Source: Anaspis maculata
Lineage: Eukaryota; Arthropoda; Insecta; Coleoptera; Scraptiidae
Assembly: GCA_949128115.1 (NCBI GenBank)
Contig: CASBRS010000001.1
Span: 119,001 to 183,000, forward strand
Length of the DNA: 64,000 nt
Direction of reading: 5' to 3'
Shown here: piece after piece, positions 9,601 to 22,758 of the stretch
How the letters are laid out: each line of letters starts with the position of its first letter
Numbering within the stretch: position 1 is the stretch's first letter
Notes under the pieces: model-generated
Database searches by the model: none
What the model was told of the DNA's origin: nothing
Seen by the model: only the letters and a program-made list of their open reading frames with translations
Made by a program: the position numbers and the translations under genes

Positions 9601-12600
9601 CATAGTCGATCCGCTCGATTCTGTTCAGACAAGAAACAATCTCAAAATATTTTCGCGACAATTGACGGAGGCTCTGGAGAAGATGACTGTGTCAGACAAC
9701 ACTGGGTCTTTGAGAGAGCCTCCGGAACCATCAAATAAAAAACGGCGGACGGATTAATCCCGAAGCCAAAAAAATCGGTTCTTTTCAGAACCAAAAATCA
9801 TATAACACAAAGAAAATGGTCACAAAACGATTCGAATGAGAAAGAGAGAGAGATCCCTAAAAATGTAAAAACCATCGTTTCCAGAATAAACACGGCCACG
9901 TGAGTGACCGAGCGTCTTGTGTGGAAATTCCAGAAAGATCCAATAATTGTCACGCCCACTACTCGGACAGACAGGTATAAATACTTGGTCAAGCCGGTTT
10001 GAAATGGCGTAGAGAAAAGTCGATCCAGCTCTCAGCATTGTCGTTGAATATTTGAAATTGTTACAAGGTGACATAGTCGATCCGCTCGATTCTGTTCAGA
10101 CAAGGAACAATCTCAAAATATTTTCGCGACAATTGACGGAGGCTCTGGAGAAGATGACTGTGTCAGACAACACTGGGTCTTTGAGAGAGCCTCCGGAACC
10201 ATCAAATAAAAAACGGCGGATGGATTAATCCCGAAGACAAAAAATTCGGTTCTTTTCAGAACCAAAAATCATATAACACAAAGAAAATGGTCACAAAACG
10301 AATCGAATGAGAGAGAGAGATCCCTAAAAATGTTAAAACTATCGTTTCCAGAATAAACACGACCACGTGAGTGACCGAGCGTCTTGTGTGAAATTTCCAG
10401 AAAGATCCAATATTTGTCCCGCCCACTACTCGGACAGACAGGTATAAATACTTGGTCAAGCCGGTTTGAAATGGCGTAGAGAAAAGTCGATTCAGCTCTC
10501 AGCATTGTCGTTGAATATTTGAAATTGTTACAAGGTGACATAGTCGATCCGCTCGATTCTGTTCAGACAAGAAACAATCTCAAAATATTTTCGCGACAAT
10601 TGACGGAGGCTCTGGAGAAGATGACTGTGTCAGACAACACTGGGTCTTTGAGAGAGCCTCCGGAACCATCAAATAAAAAACGGCGGACGGATTAATCCCG
10701 AAGCCAAAAAAATCGGTTCTTTTCAGAACCAAAAATCATATAACACAAAGAAAATGGTCACAAAACGATTCGAATGAGAAAGAGAGAGAGATCCCTAAAA
10801 ATGTAAAAACCATCGTTTCCAGAATAAACACGGCCACGTGAGTGACCGAGCGTCTTGTGTGGAAATTCCAGAAAGATCCAATAATTGTCACGCCCACTAC
10901 TCGGACAGACAGGTATAAATACTTGGTCAAGCCGGTTTGAAATGGCGTAGAGAAAAGTCGATCCAGCACTCAGCATTGTCGTTGAATATTTGAAATTGTT
11001 ACAAGGTGACATAGTCGATCCGCTCGATTCTGTTCAGACAAGGAACAATCTCAAAATATTTTCGCGACAATTGACGGAGGCTCTGGAGAAGATGACTGTG
11101 TCAGACAACACTGGGTCTTTGAGAGAGCCTCCGGAACCATCAAATAAAAAACGGCGGATGGATTAATCCCGAAGACAAAAAATTCGGTTCTTTTCAGAAC
11201 CAAAAATCATATAACACAAAGAAAATGGTCACAAAACGAATCGAATGAGAGAGAGAGATCCCTAAAAATGTTAAAACTATCGTTTCCAGAATAAACACGA
11301 CCACGTGAGTGACCGAGCGTCTTGTGTGAAAATTCCAGAAAGATCCAATAATTGTCACGCCCACTACTCGGACAGACAGGTATAAATACTTGGTCAAGCC
11401 GGTTTGAAATGGCGTAGAGAAAAGTCGATCCAGCTCTCAGCATTGTCGTTGAATATTTGAAATTGTTACAAGGTGACATAGTCGATCCGCTCGATTCTGT
11501 TCAGACAAGGAACAATCTCAAAATATTTTCGCGACAATTGACGGAGGCTCTGGAGGAGATGACTGTGTCAGACAACACTGGGTCTTTGAGAGAGCCTCCG
11601 GAACCATCAAATAAAAAACGGCGGATGGATTAATCCCGAAGACAAAAAATTCGGTTCTTTTCAGAACCAAAAATCATATAACACAAAGAAAATGGTCACA
11701 AAACGAATCGAATGAGAGAGAGAGATCCCTAAAAATGTTGAAACTATTGTTTCCAGAATAAACACGGCCACGTGAGTGACCGAGCGTCTTGTGTGAAATT
11801 TCCAGAAAGATCCAATATTTGTCCCGCCCACTACTCGGACAGACAGGTATAAATACTTGGTCAAGCCGGTTTGAAATGGCGTAGAGAAAAGTCGATCCAG
11901 CTCTCAGCATTGTCGTTGAAAATTTGAAATTGTTACAAGGTGACATAGTCGATCCGCTCGATTCTGTTCAGACAAGGAACAATCTCAAAATATTTTCGCG
12001 ACAATTGACGGAGGCTCTGGAGCAGATGACTGTGTCAGACAACACTGGGTCTTTGAGAGAGCCTCCGGAACCATCAAATATAAAACGGCGGATGGATTAA
12101 TCCCGAAGCCAAAAAATTCGGTTCTTTTCTGAACCAAAAATCATATAACACAAAGAAAATGGTCACAAAACGAATCGAATGAGAGAGAGAGAAATCCCTA
12201 AAAATGTAAAAACCATCGTTTCCAGAATAAACACGGCCACGTGAGTGACCGAGCGTCTTGTGTGAAAATTCCAGAAAGATCCAATAATTGTCACGCCCAC
12301 TACTCGGACAGACAGGTATAAATACTTGGTCAAGCCGGTTTGAAATGGCGTAGAGAAAAGTCGATCCAGCTCTCAGCATTGTCGTTGAATATTTGAAATT
12401 GTTACAAGGTGACATAGTCGATCCGCTCGATTCTGTTCAGACAAGGAACAATCTCAAAATATTTTCGCGACAATTGACGGAGGCTCTGGAGAAGATGACT
12501 GTGTCAGACAACACTGGGTCTTTGAGAGAGCCTCCGGGACCATCAAATAGAAAACGGCGGATGGATTATTCCCGAAGCCAAAAAATTCGGTTCTTTTCAG

Positions 12601-15600
12601 AACCAAAAATCATATGACACAAAGAAAATGGTCACAAAACGAATCGAATGAGAGAGAGAGAGATCCCTAAAAATGTTAAAACTATCTTTTCCAGAATAAA
12701 CACGGCCACGTGAGTGACCGAGCGTCTTGTGTGAAATTTCCAGAAAGATCCAATATTTGTCCCGCCCACTACTCGGACAGACAGGTATAAATACTTGGTC
12801 AAGCCGGTTTGAAATGGCGTAGAGAAAAGTCAATCCAGCTCTCAGCATTGTCGTTGAATATTTGAAATTGTTACAAGGTGACATAGTCGATCCGCTCGAT
12901 TCTGTTCAGACAAGGAACAATCTCAAAATATTTTCGCGACAATTGACGGAGGCTCTGGAGAAGATGACTGTGTCAGACAACACTGGGTCTTTGAGAGAGC
13001 CTCCGGAACCATCAAATAGAAAACGGCGGATGGATTAATCCCGAAGCCAAAAAATTCGGTTCTTTTCAGAACCAAAAATCATATGACACAAAGAAAATGG
13101 TCACAAAACGAATCGAATGAGAGAGAGAGAGATCCCTAAAAATGTTAAAACTATCGTTTCCAGAATAAACACGGCCACGTGAGTGACCGAGCGTCATGTG
13201 TGAAATTTCCAGAAAGATCCAATATTTGTCCCGCCCACTACTCGGACAGACAGGTATAAATACTGGGTCAAGAAGGTTTGAAATGGCGTAGAGAAAAGTC
13301 GATCCAGCTCTCAGCATTGTCGTTTAATATTTGAAATTGTTACAAGGTGACATAGTCGATCCGCTCGATTCTGTTCAGACAAGGAACAATCTCAAAATAT
13401 TTTCGCGACAATTGACGGAGGCTCTGGAGAAGATGACTGTGTCAGACAACACTGGGTCTTTGGGAGAGCCTCCGGAACCATCAAATAAAAAACGGCGGAC
13501 GGATTAATCCCGGAGCCAAAAAAATCGGTTCTTTTCAGAACCAAAAATCATATAACACAAAAAAAATGGTCACAAAACGATTCGAATGAGAGAGAGAGAG
13601 AGATCCCTAAAAATGTAAAAACCATGGTTCCCAGAATAAACACGGCCACGTGAGTGACCGAGCGTCTTGTGTGAAAATTCCAGAAAGATCCAATAATTGT
13701 CACGCCCACTACTCGGACAGACAGGTATAAATACTTGGTCAAGCCGGTTTGAAATGGCGTAGAGAAAAGTCGATACAGCTCTCAGCATTGTCGTTTAATA
13801 TTTGCAATTGTTACAAGGTGACATAGTCGATCCGCTCGATTCTGTTCAGACAAGGAACAATCTCAAAATATTTTCGCGACAATTGACGGAGGCTCTGGAG
13901 AAGATGACTGTGTCAGACAACACTGGGTCTTTGAGAGAGCCTCCGGAACCATCAAATAAAAAACGGCGGACGGATTAATCCCGGAGCCAAAAAAATCGGT
14001 TCTTTTCAGAACCAAAAATCATATAACACAAAGAAAACGGTCACAAAACGATTCGAATGAGAGAGAGAGAGAGATCCCTAAAAATGTAAAAACCATCGTT
14101 TCCAGAATAAACACGGCCACGTGAGTGACCGAGCGTCTTGTGTGAAAATTCCAGAAAGATCCAATAATTGTCACGCCCACTACTCGGACAGACAGGTATA
14201 AATACTTGGTCAAGCCGGTTTGAAATGGCGTAGAGAAAAGTCGATCCAGCTCTCAGCATTGTCGTTTAATATTTGAAATTGTTACAAGGTGACATAGTCG
14301 ATCCGCTCGATTCTGTTCAGACAAGGAACAATCTCAAAATATTTTCGCGACAATTGACGGAGGCTCTGGAGAAGATGACTGTGTCAGACAACACTGGGTC
14401 TTTGAGAGAGCCTCCGGAACCATCAAATAGAAAACGGCGGATGGATTAATCCCGAAGCCAAAAAAATCGGTTCTTTTCAGAAACAAAAATCATATAACAC
14501 AAAGGAAATGGTCACAAAACGATTCGAATGAGAGAGAGAGAGAGATCCCTAAAAATGTCAAAACCATCGTTTCCAGAATAAACACGGCCACGTGAGTGAC
14601 CGAGCGTCTTGTGTGAAATTTCCAGAAAGATCCAATATTTGTCCCGCCCACTACTCGGACAGACAGGTATAAATACTGGGTCAAGCCGGTTTGAAATGGC
14701 GTAGAGAAAAGTCGATCCAGCTCTCAGCATTGTCGTTTAATATTTGAAATTGTTACAAGGTGACATAGTCGATCCGCTCGATTCTGTTCAGACAAGGAAC
14801 AATCTCAAAATATTTTCGCGACAATTGACGGAGGCTCTGGAGAAGATGACTGTGTCAGACAACACTGGGTCTTTGAGAGAGCCTCCGGAACCATCAAATA
14901 GAAAACGGCGGATGGATTAATCCCGAAGCCAAAAAAATCGGTTCTTTTCAGAAACAAAAATCATATAACACAAAGAAAATGGTCACAAAACGATTCGAAT
15001 GAGAGAGAGAGAGAGAGATCCCTAAAAATGTCAAAACCATCGTTTCCAGAATAAACACGGCCACGTGAGTGACCGAGCGTCTTGTGTGAAATTTCCAGAA
15101 AGATCCAATATTTGTCCCGCCCACTACTCGGACAGACAGGTATAAATACTTGGTCAAGCCGGTTTGAAATGGCGTAGAGAAAAGTCGATCCAGCTCTCAG
15201 CATTGTCGTTGAATATTTGAAATTGTTACAAGGTGACATAGTCGATCCGCTCGATTCTGTTCAACAAGGAACAATCTCAAAATATTTTCGCGACAATTGA
15301 CGGAGGCTCTGGAGAAGATGACTCTGTCAGACAACACTGGGTCTTTGAGAGAGCCTCCGGAACCATCAAATAAAAAACGGCGGACGGATTAATCCCGAAG
15401 CCAAAAAAATCGGTTCTTTTCAGAACCAAAAATCATATAACACAAAGAAAATGGTCACAAAACGATTCGAATGAGAGAGAGAGAGAGATCCCTAAAAATG
15501 TAAAAACCATCGTTTCCAGAATAAACACGGCCACGTGAGTGACCAAGCGTCTTGTGTGAAAATTCCAGAAAGATCCAATAATTGTCACGCCCACTACTCG

Positions 15601-18038
15601 GACAGACAGGTATAAATACTTGGTCAAGCCGGTTTGAAATGGCGTAGAGAAAAGTCGATCCAGCTCTCAGCATTGTCGTTGAATATTTGAAATTGTTACA
15701 AGGTGACATAGTCGATCCGCTCGATTCTGTTCAACAAGGAACAATCTCAAAATATTTTCGCGACAATTGACGGAGGCTCTGGAGAAGATGACTCTGTCAG
15801 ACAACACTGGGTCTTTGAGAGAGCCTCCGGAACCATCAAATAAAAAACGGCGGACGGATTAATCCCGAAGCCAAAAAAATCGGTTCTTTTCAGAACCAAA
15901 AATCATATAACACAAAGAAAATGGTCACAAAACGATTCGAATGAGAGAGAGAGAGAGATCCCTAAAAATGTAAAAACCATCGTTTCCAGAATAAACACGG
16001 CCACGTGAGTGACCGAGCGTCTTGTGTGAAAATTCCAGAAAGATCCAATAATTGTCACGCCCACTACTCGGACAGACAGGTATAAATACTTGGTCAAGCC
16101 GGTTCGAAATGGCGTAGAGAAAAGTCGATCCAGCTCTCAGCATTGTCGTTGAATATTTGAAATTGTTACAAGGTGACATAGTCGATCCGCTCGATTCTGT
16201 TCAGACAAGGAACAATCTCAAAATATTTTCGCGACAATTGACGGAGGCTCTGGAGAAGATGACTGTGTCAGACAACACTGGGTCTTTGAGAGAGCCTCCG
16301 GAACCATCAAATAAAAAACGGCGGACGGATTAATCCCGAAGCCAAAAAAATCGGTTCTTTTCAGAACCAAAAATCATATAACACAAAGAAAATGTTCACA
16401 AAACGATTCGAATGAGAGAGAGAGAGAGAGATCCCTAAAAATGTAAAAACCATCGTTTCCAGAATAAACACGGCCACGTGAGTGACCGAGCGTCTTGTGT
16501 GAAAATTCCAGAAAGATCCAATAATTGTCACGCCCACTACTCGGACAGACAGGTATAAATACTTGGTCAAGCCGGTTTGAAATGGCGTAGAGAAAAGTCG
16601 ATCCAGCTCTCAGCATTGTCGTTGAATATTTGAAATTGTTACAAGGTGACATAGTCGATCCGCTCGATTCTGTTCAGACAAGGAACAATCTCAAAATATT
16701 TTCGCGACAATTGACGGAGGCTCTGGAGAAGATGACTGTGTCAGACAACACTGGGTCTTTGAGAGAGCCTCCGGAACCATCAAATAAAAAACGGCGGACG
16801 GATTAATCCCGAAGCCAAAAAAATCGGTTCTTTTCAGAACCAAAAATCATATAACACAAAGAAAATGTTCACAAAACGATTCGAATGAGAGAGAGAGAGA
16901 GATCCCTAAAAATGTAAAAACCATCGTTTCCAGAATAAACACGGCCACGTGAGTGACCGAGCGTCTTGTGTGAAAATTCCAGAAAGATCCAATAATTGTC
17001 ACGCCCACTACTCGGACAGACAGGTATAAATACTTGATCAAGCCGGTTTGAAATGGCGTAGAGAAAAGTCGATCCAGCTCTCAGCATTGTCGTTGAATAT
17101 TTGAAATTGTTACAAGGTGACATAGTCGATCCGCTCGATTCTGTTCAGACAAGGAACAATCTCAAAATATTTTCGCGACAATTGACGGAGGCTCTGGAGA
17201 AGATGACTGTGTCAGACAACACTGGGTCTTTGAGAGAGCCTCCGGAACCATCAAATAAAAAACGGCGGATGGATTAATCCCGAAGACAAAAAATTCGGTT
17301 CTTTTCAGAACCAAAAATCATATAACACAAAGAAAATGGTCACAAAACGAATCGAATGAGAGAGAGAGATCCCTAAAAATGTTAAAACTATCGTTTCCAG
17401 AATAAACACGACCACGTGAGTGACCGAGCGTCTTGTGTGAAATTTCCAGAAAGATCCAATATTTGTCCCGCCCACTACTCGGACAGACAGGTATAAATAC
17501 TTGGTCAAGCCGGTTTGAAATGGCGTAGAGAAAAGTCGATCCAGCTCTCAGCATTGTCGTTGAATATTTGAAATTGTTACAAGGTGACATAGTCGATCCG
17601 CTTGATTCTGTTCAGACAAGAAACAATCTCAAAATATTTTCGCGACAATTGACGGAGGCTCTGGAGGAGATGACTGTGTCAGACAACACTGGGTCTTTGA
17701 GAGAGCCTCCGGAACCATCAAATAAAAAACGGCGGACGGATTAATCCCGAAGCCAAAAAAATCGGTTCTTTTCAGAACCAAAAATCATATAACACAAAGA
17801 GAATGGTCACAAAACGATTCGAATGAGAGAGAGAGAGAGATCCCTAAAAATGTAAAAACCATCGTTTCCAGAATAAACACGGCCACGTGAGTGACCGAGC
17901 GTCTTGTGTGAAATTTCCAGAAAGATCCAATATTTGTCCCGCCCACTACTCGGACAGACAGGTATAAATACTTGGTCAAGCCGGTTTGAAATGGCGTAGA
18001 GAAAAGTCGATCCAGCTCTCAGCATTGTCGTTGAATAT

Positions 18039-18263
18039 TTGAAATTGTTACAAGGTGACATAGTCGATCCGCTCGATTCTGTTCAGACAAGGAACAATCT
18101 CAAAATATTTTCGCGACAATTGACGGAGGCTCTGGAGAAGATGACTGTGTCAGACAACACTGGGTCTTTGAGAGAGCCTCCGGAACCATCAAATAGAAAA
18201 CGGCGGATGGATTATTCCCGAAGCCAAAAAAATCGGTTCTTTTCAGAACCAAAAATCATATGA
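18039..18263 (+). other. Stop-loss variant of the monomer ORF reading through the hairpin
   Basis: In a minority of units the normal TAA is lost (gat TAA becomes gat TAT). The frame then continues through the 3' hairpin (18235-18250) to a TGA just beyond it, giving RRMDYSRSQKNRF at the end. The same variant occurs with stops at 894, 2772, 12617, 24584 and 33505, the last ending in TAA. A separate TTA version occurs at 51320 and 56030. If transcripts were cleaved after the hairpin, these would lack a stop codon. This argues against selection on the peptide. Confidence 0.4.
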
Positions 18264-21200
18264 CACAAAGAAAATGGTCACAAAACGAATCGAATGAGAG
18301 AGAGAGAGATCCCTAAAAATGTTAAAACTATCTTTTCCAGAATAAACACGGCCACGTGAGTGACCGAGCGTCATGTGTGAAATTTCCAGAAAGATCCAAT
18401 ATTTGTCCCGCCCACTACTCGGACAGACAGGTATAAATACTGGGTCAAGCCGGTTTGAAATGGCGTAGAGAAAAGTCGATCCAGCTCTCAGCATTGTCGT
18501 TGAATATTTGAAATTGTTACAAGGTGACATAGTCGATCCGCTCGATTCTGTTCAGACAAGGAACAATCTCAAAATATTTTCGCGACAATTGACGGAGGCT
18601 CTGGAGAAGATGACTGTGTCAGACAACACTGGGTCTTTGAGAGAGCCTCCGGAACCATCAAATAAAAAACGGCGGATGGATTAATCCCGAAGACAAAAAA
18701 TTCGGTTCTTTTCAGAACCAAAAATCATATAACACAAAGAAAATGGTCACAAAACGAATCGAATGAGAGAGAGAGATCCCTAAAAATGTTAAAACTATCG
18801 TTTCCAGAATAAACACGGCCACGTGAGTGACCGAGCGTCTTGTGTGAAATTTCCAGAAAGATCCAATATTTGTCCCGCCCACTACTCGGACAGACAGGTA
18901 TAAATACTGGGTCAAGCCGGTTTGAAATGGCGTAGAGAAAAGTCGATCCAGCTCTCAGCATTGTCGTTGAATATTTGAAATTGTTACAAGGTGACATAGT
19001 CGATCCGCTCGATTCTGTTCAGACAAGGAACAATCTCAAAATATTTTCGCGACAATTGACGGAGGCTCTGGAGAAGATGACTGTGTCAGACAACACTGGG
19101 TCTTTGAGAGAGCCTCCGGAACCATCAAATAAAAAACGGCGGATGGATTAATCCCGAAGACAAAAAATTCGGTTCTTTTCAGAACCAAAAATCATATAAC
19201 ACAAAGAAAATGGTCACAAAACGAATCGAATGAGAGAGAGAGATCCCTAAAAATGTTAAAACTATCGTTTCCAGAATAAACACGGCCACGTGAGTGACCG
19301 AGCGTCATGTGTGAAATTTCCAGAAAGATCCAATATTTGTCCCGCCCACTACTCGGACAGACAGGTATAAATACTGGGTCAAGCCGGTTTGAAATGGCGT
19401 AGAGAAAAGTCGATCCAGCTCTCAGCATTGTCGTTGAATATTTGAAATTGTTACAAGGTGACATAGTCGATCCGCTCGATTCTGTTCAGACAAGAAACAA
19501 TCTCAAAATATTTTCGCGACAATTGACGGAGGCTCTGGAGAAGATGACTGTGTCAGACAACACTGGGTCTTTGAGAGAGCCTCCGGAACCATCAAATAAA
19601 AAACGGCGGACGGATTAATCCCGAATCCAAAAAAATCGGTTCTTTTCAGAACCAAAAATCATATAACACAAAGAAAATGGTCACAAAACGATTCGAATGA
19701 GAGAGAGAGAGAGATCCCTAAAAATGTAAAAACCATCGTTTCCAGAATAAACACGGCCACGTGAGTGACCGAGCGTCTTGTGTAAAATTTCCAGAAAGAT
19801 CCAATATTTGTCCCGCCCACTACTCGGACAGACAGGTATAAATACTGGGTCAAGCCGGTTTGAAATGGCGTAGAGAAAAGTCGATCCAGCTCTCAGCATT
19901 GTCGTTGAATATTTGAAATTGTTACAAGGTGACATAGTCGATCCGCTCGATTCTGTTCAGACAAGAAACAATCTCAAAATATTTTCGCGACAATTGACGG
20001 AGGCTCTGGAGAAGATGACTGTGTCAGACAACACTGGGTCTTTGAGAGAGCCTCCGGAACCATCAAATAAAAAACGGCGGACGGATTAATCCCGAATCCA
20101 AAAAAATCGGTTCTTTTCAGAACCAAAAATCATATAACACAAAGAAAATGGTCACAAAACGATTCGAATGAGAGAGAGAGAGAGATCCCTGAAAATGTAA
20201 AAACCATCGTTTCCAGAATAAACACGGCCACGTGAGTGACCGAGCGTCTTGTGTAAAATTTCCAGAAAGATCCAATATTTGTCCCGCCCACTACTCGGAC
20301 AGACAGGTATAAATACTGGGTCAAGCCGGTTTGAAATGGCGTAGAGAAAAGTCGATCCAGCTCTCAGCATTGTCGTTGAAAATTTGAAATTGTTACAAGG
20401 TGACATAGTCGATCCGCTCGATTCTGTTCAGACAAGGAACAATCTCAAAATATTTTCGCGACAATTGACGGAGGCTCTGGAGAAGATGACTGTGTCAGAC
20501 AACACTGGGTCTTTGAGAGAGCCTCCGGAACCATCAAATAAAAAACGGCGGATGGATTAATCCCGAAGACAAAAAATTCGGTTCTTTTCAGAACCAAAAA
20601 TCATATAACACAAAGAAAATGGTCACAAAACGAATCGAATGAGAGAGAGAGATCCCTAAAAATGTTAAAACTATCGTTTCCAGAATAAACACGGCCACGT
20701 GAGTGACCGAGCGTCTTGTGTAAAATTTCCAGAAAGATCCAATATTTGTCCCGCCCACTACTCGGACAGACAGGTATAAATACTGGGTCAAGCCGGTTTG
20801 AAATGGCGTAGAGAAAAGTCGATCCAGCTCTCAGCATTGTCGTTGAATATTTGAAATTGTTACAAGGTGACATAGTCGATCCGCTCGATTCTGTTCAGAC
20901 AAGAAACAATCTCAAAATATTTTCGCGACAATTGACGGAGGCTCTGGAGAAGATGACTGTGTCAGACAACACTGGGTCTTTGAGAGAGCCTCCGGAACCA
21001 TCAAATAAAAAACGGCGGACGGATTAATCCCGAAGCCAAAAAAATCGGTTCTTTTCAGAACCAAAAATCATATAACACAAAGAAAATGTTCACAAAACGA
21101 TTCGAATGAGAGAGAGAGAGAGAGATCCCTAAAAATGTAAAAACCATCGTTTCCAGAATAAACACGGCCACGTGAGTGACCGAGCGTCTTGTGTGAAAAT

Positions 21201-22758
21201 TCCAGAAAGATCCAATAATTGTCACGCCCACTACTCGGACAGACAGGTATAAATACTTGGTCAAGCCGGTTTGAAATGGCGTAGAGAAAAGTCGATCCAG
21301 CTCTCAGCATTGTCGTTGAATATTTGAAATTGTTACAAGGTGACATAGTCGATCCGCTCGATTCTGTTCAGACAAGGAACAATCTCAAAATATTTTCGCG
21401 ACAATTGACGGAGGCTCTGGAGAAGATGACTGTGTCAGACAACACTGGGTCTTTGAGAGAGCCTCCGGAACCATCAAATAAAAAACGGCGGACGGATTAA
21501 TCCCGAAGCCAAAAAAATCGGTTCTTTTCAGAACCAAAAATCATATAACACAAAGAAAATGTTCACAAAACGATTCGAATGAGAGAGAGAGAGAGAGATC
21601 CCTAAAAATGTAAAAACCATCGTTTCCAGAATAAACACGGCCACGTGAGTGACCGAGCGTCTTGTGTGAAAATTCCAGAAAGATCCAATAATTGTCACGC
21701 CCACTACTCGGACAGACAGGTATAAATACTGGGTCAAGCCGGTTTGAAATGGCGTAGAGAAAAGTCGATCCAGCTCTCAGCATTGTCGTTGAATATTTGA
21801 AATTGTTACAAGGTGACATAGTCGATCCGCTTGATTCTGTTCAGACAAGAAACAATCTCAAAATATTTTCGCGACAATTGACGGAGGCTCTGGAGAAGAT
21901 GACTGTGTCAGACAACACTGGGTCTTTGAGAGAGCCTCCGGAACCATCAAATAAAAAACGGCGGACGGATTAATCCCGAAGCCAAAAAAATCGGTTCTTT
22001 TCAGAACCAAAAATCATATAACACAAAGAAAATGGTCACAAAACGATTCGAATGAGAGAGAGAGAGAGATCCCTAAAAATGTAAAAACCATCGTTTCCAG
22101 AATAAACACGGCCACGTGAGTGACCGAGCGTCTTGTGTGAAAATTCCAGAAAGATCCAATAATTGTCACGCCCACTACTCGGACAGACAGGTATAAATAC
22201 TTGGTCAAGCCGGTTTGAAATGGCGTAGAGAAAAGTCGATCCAGCTCTCAGCATTGTCGTTGAATATTTGAAATTGTTACAAGGTGACATAGTCGATCCG
22301 CTCGATTCTGTTCAGACAAGGAACAATCTCAAAATATTTTCGCGACAATTGACGGAGGCTCTGGAGAAGATGACTGTGTCAGACAACACTGGGTCTTTGA
22401 GAGAGCCTCCGGAACCATCAAATAAAAAACGGCGGATGGATTAATCCCGAAGACAAAAAATTCGGTTCTTTTCAGAACCAAAAATCATATAACACAAAGA
22501 AAATGGTCACAAAACGAATCGAATGAGAGAGAGAGATCCCTAAAAATGTTAAAACTATCGTTTCCAGAATAAACACGGCCACGTGAGTGACCGAGCGTCT
22601 TGTGTGAAATTTCCAGAAAGATCCAATATTTGTCCCGCCCACTACTCGGACAGACAGGTATAAATACTGGGTCAAGCCGGTTTGAAATGGCGTAGAGAAA
22701 AGTCGATCCAGCTCTCAGCATTGTCGTTGAATATTTGAAATTGTTACAAGGTGACATA

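Larger units (their letters stand above)
1..22758 (+). repeat. Satellite array block 1 (about 470-bp monomer, 48 units)
   Basis: Head-to-tail tandem array, all units in the same orientation, with period 465-473 bp. The difference comes mainly from the length of a (GA)n tract and a few small indels. Units differ by a handful of substitutions each. The 3' hairpin of each monomer starts at 395, 866, 1335, 1802, 2273, 2744, 3213, 3680, 4151, 4622, 5093, 5564, 6031, 6502, 6967, 7434, 7901, 8372, 8839, 9310, 9777, 10248, 10715, 11186, 11653, 12120, 12589, 13058, 13527, 13998, 14469, 14940, 15412, 15882, 16353, 16826, 17297, 17764, 18235, 18704, 19171, 19638, 20109, 20580, 21047, 21520, 21993 and 22464. 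The block is cut at its right end by a DNA element inserted into the body of a unit. It continues beyond the left edge of the window. Confidence 0.99.

Noticed and set aside
1..22758. CRISPR array or bacterial repeat locus
   Set aside because: The repeat is about 470 bp with no unique spacers, and eukaryotic retroelements interrupt it.
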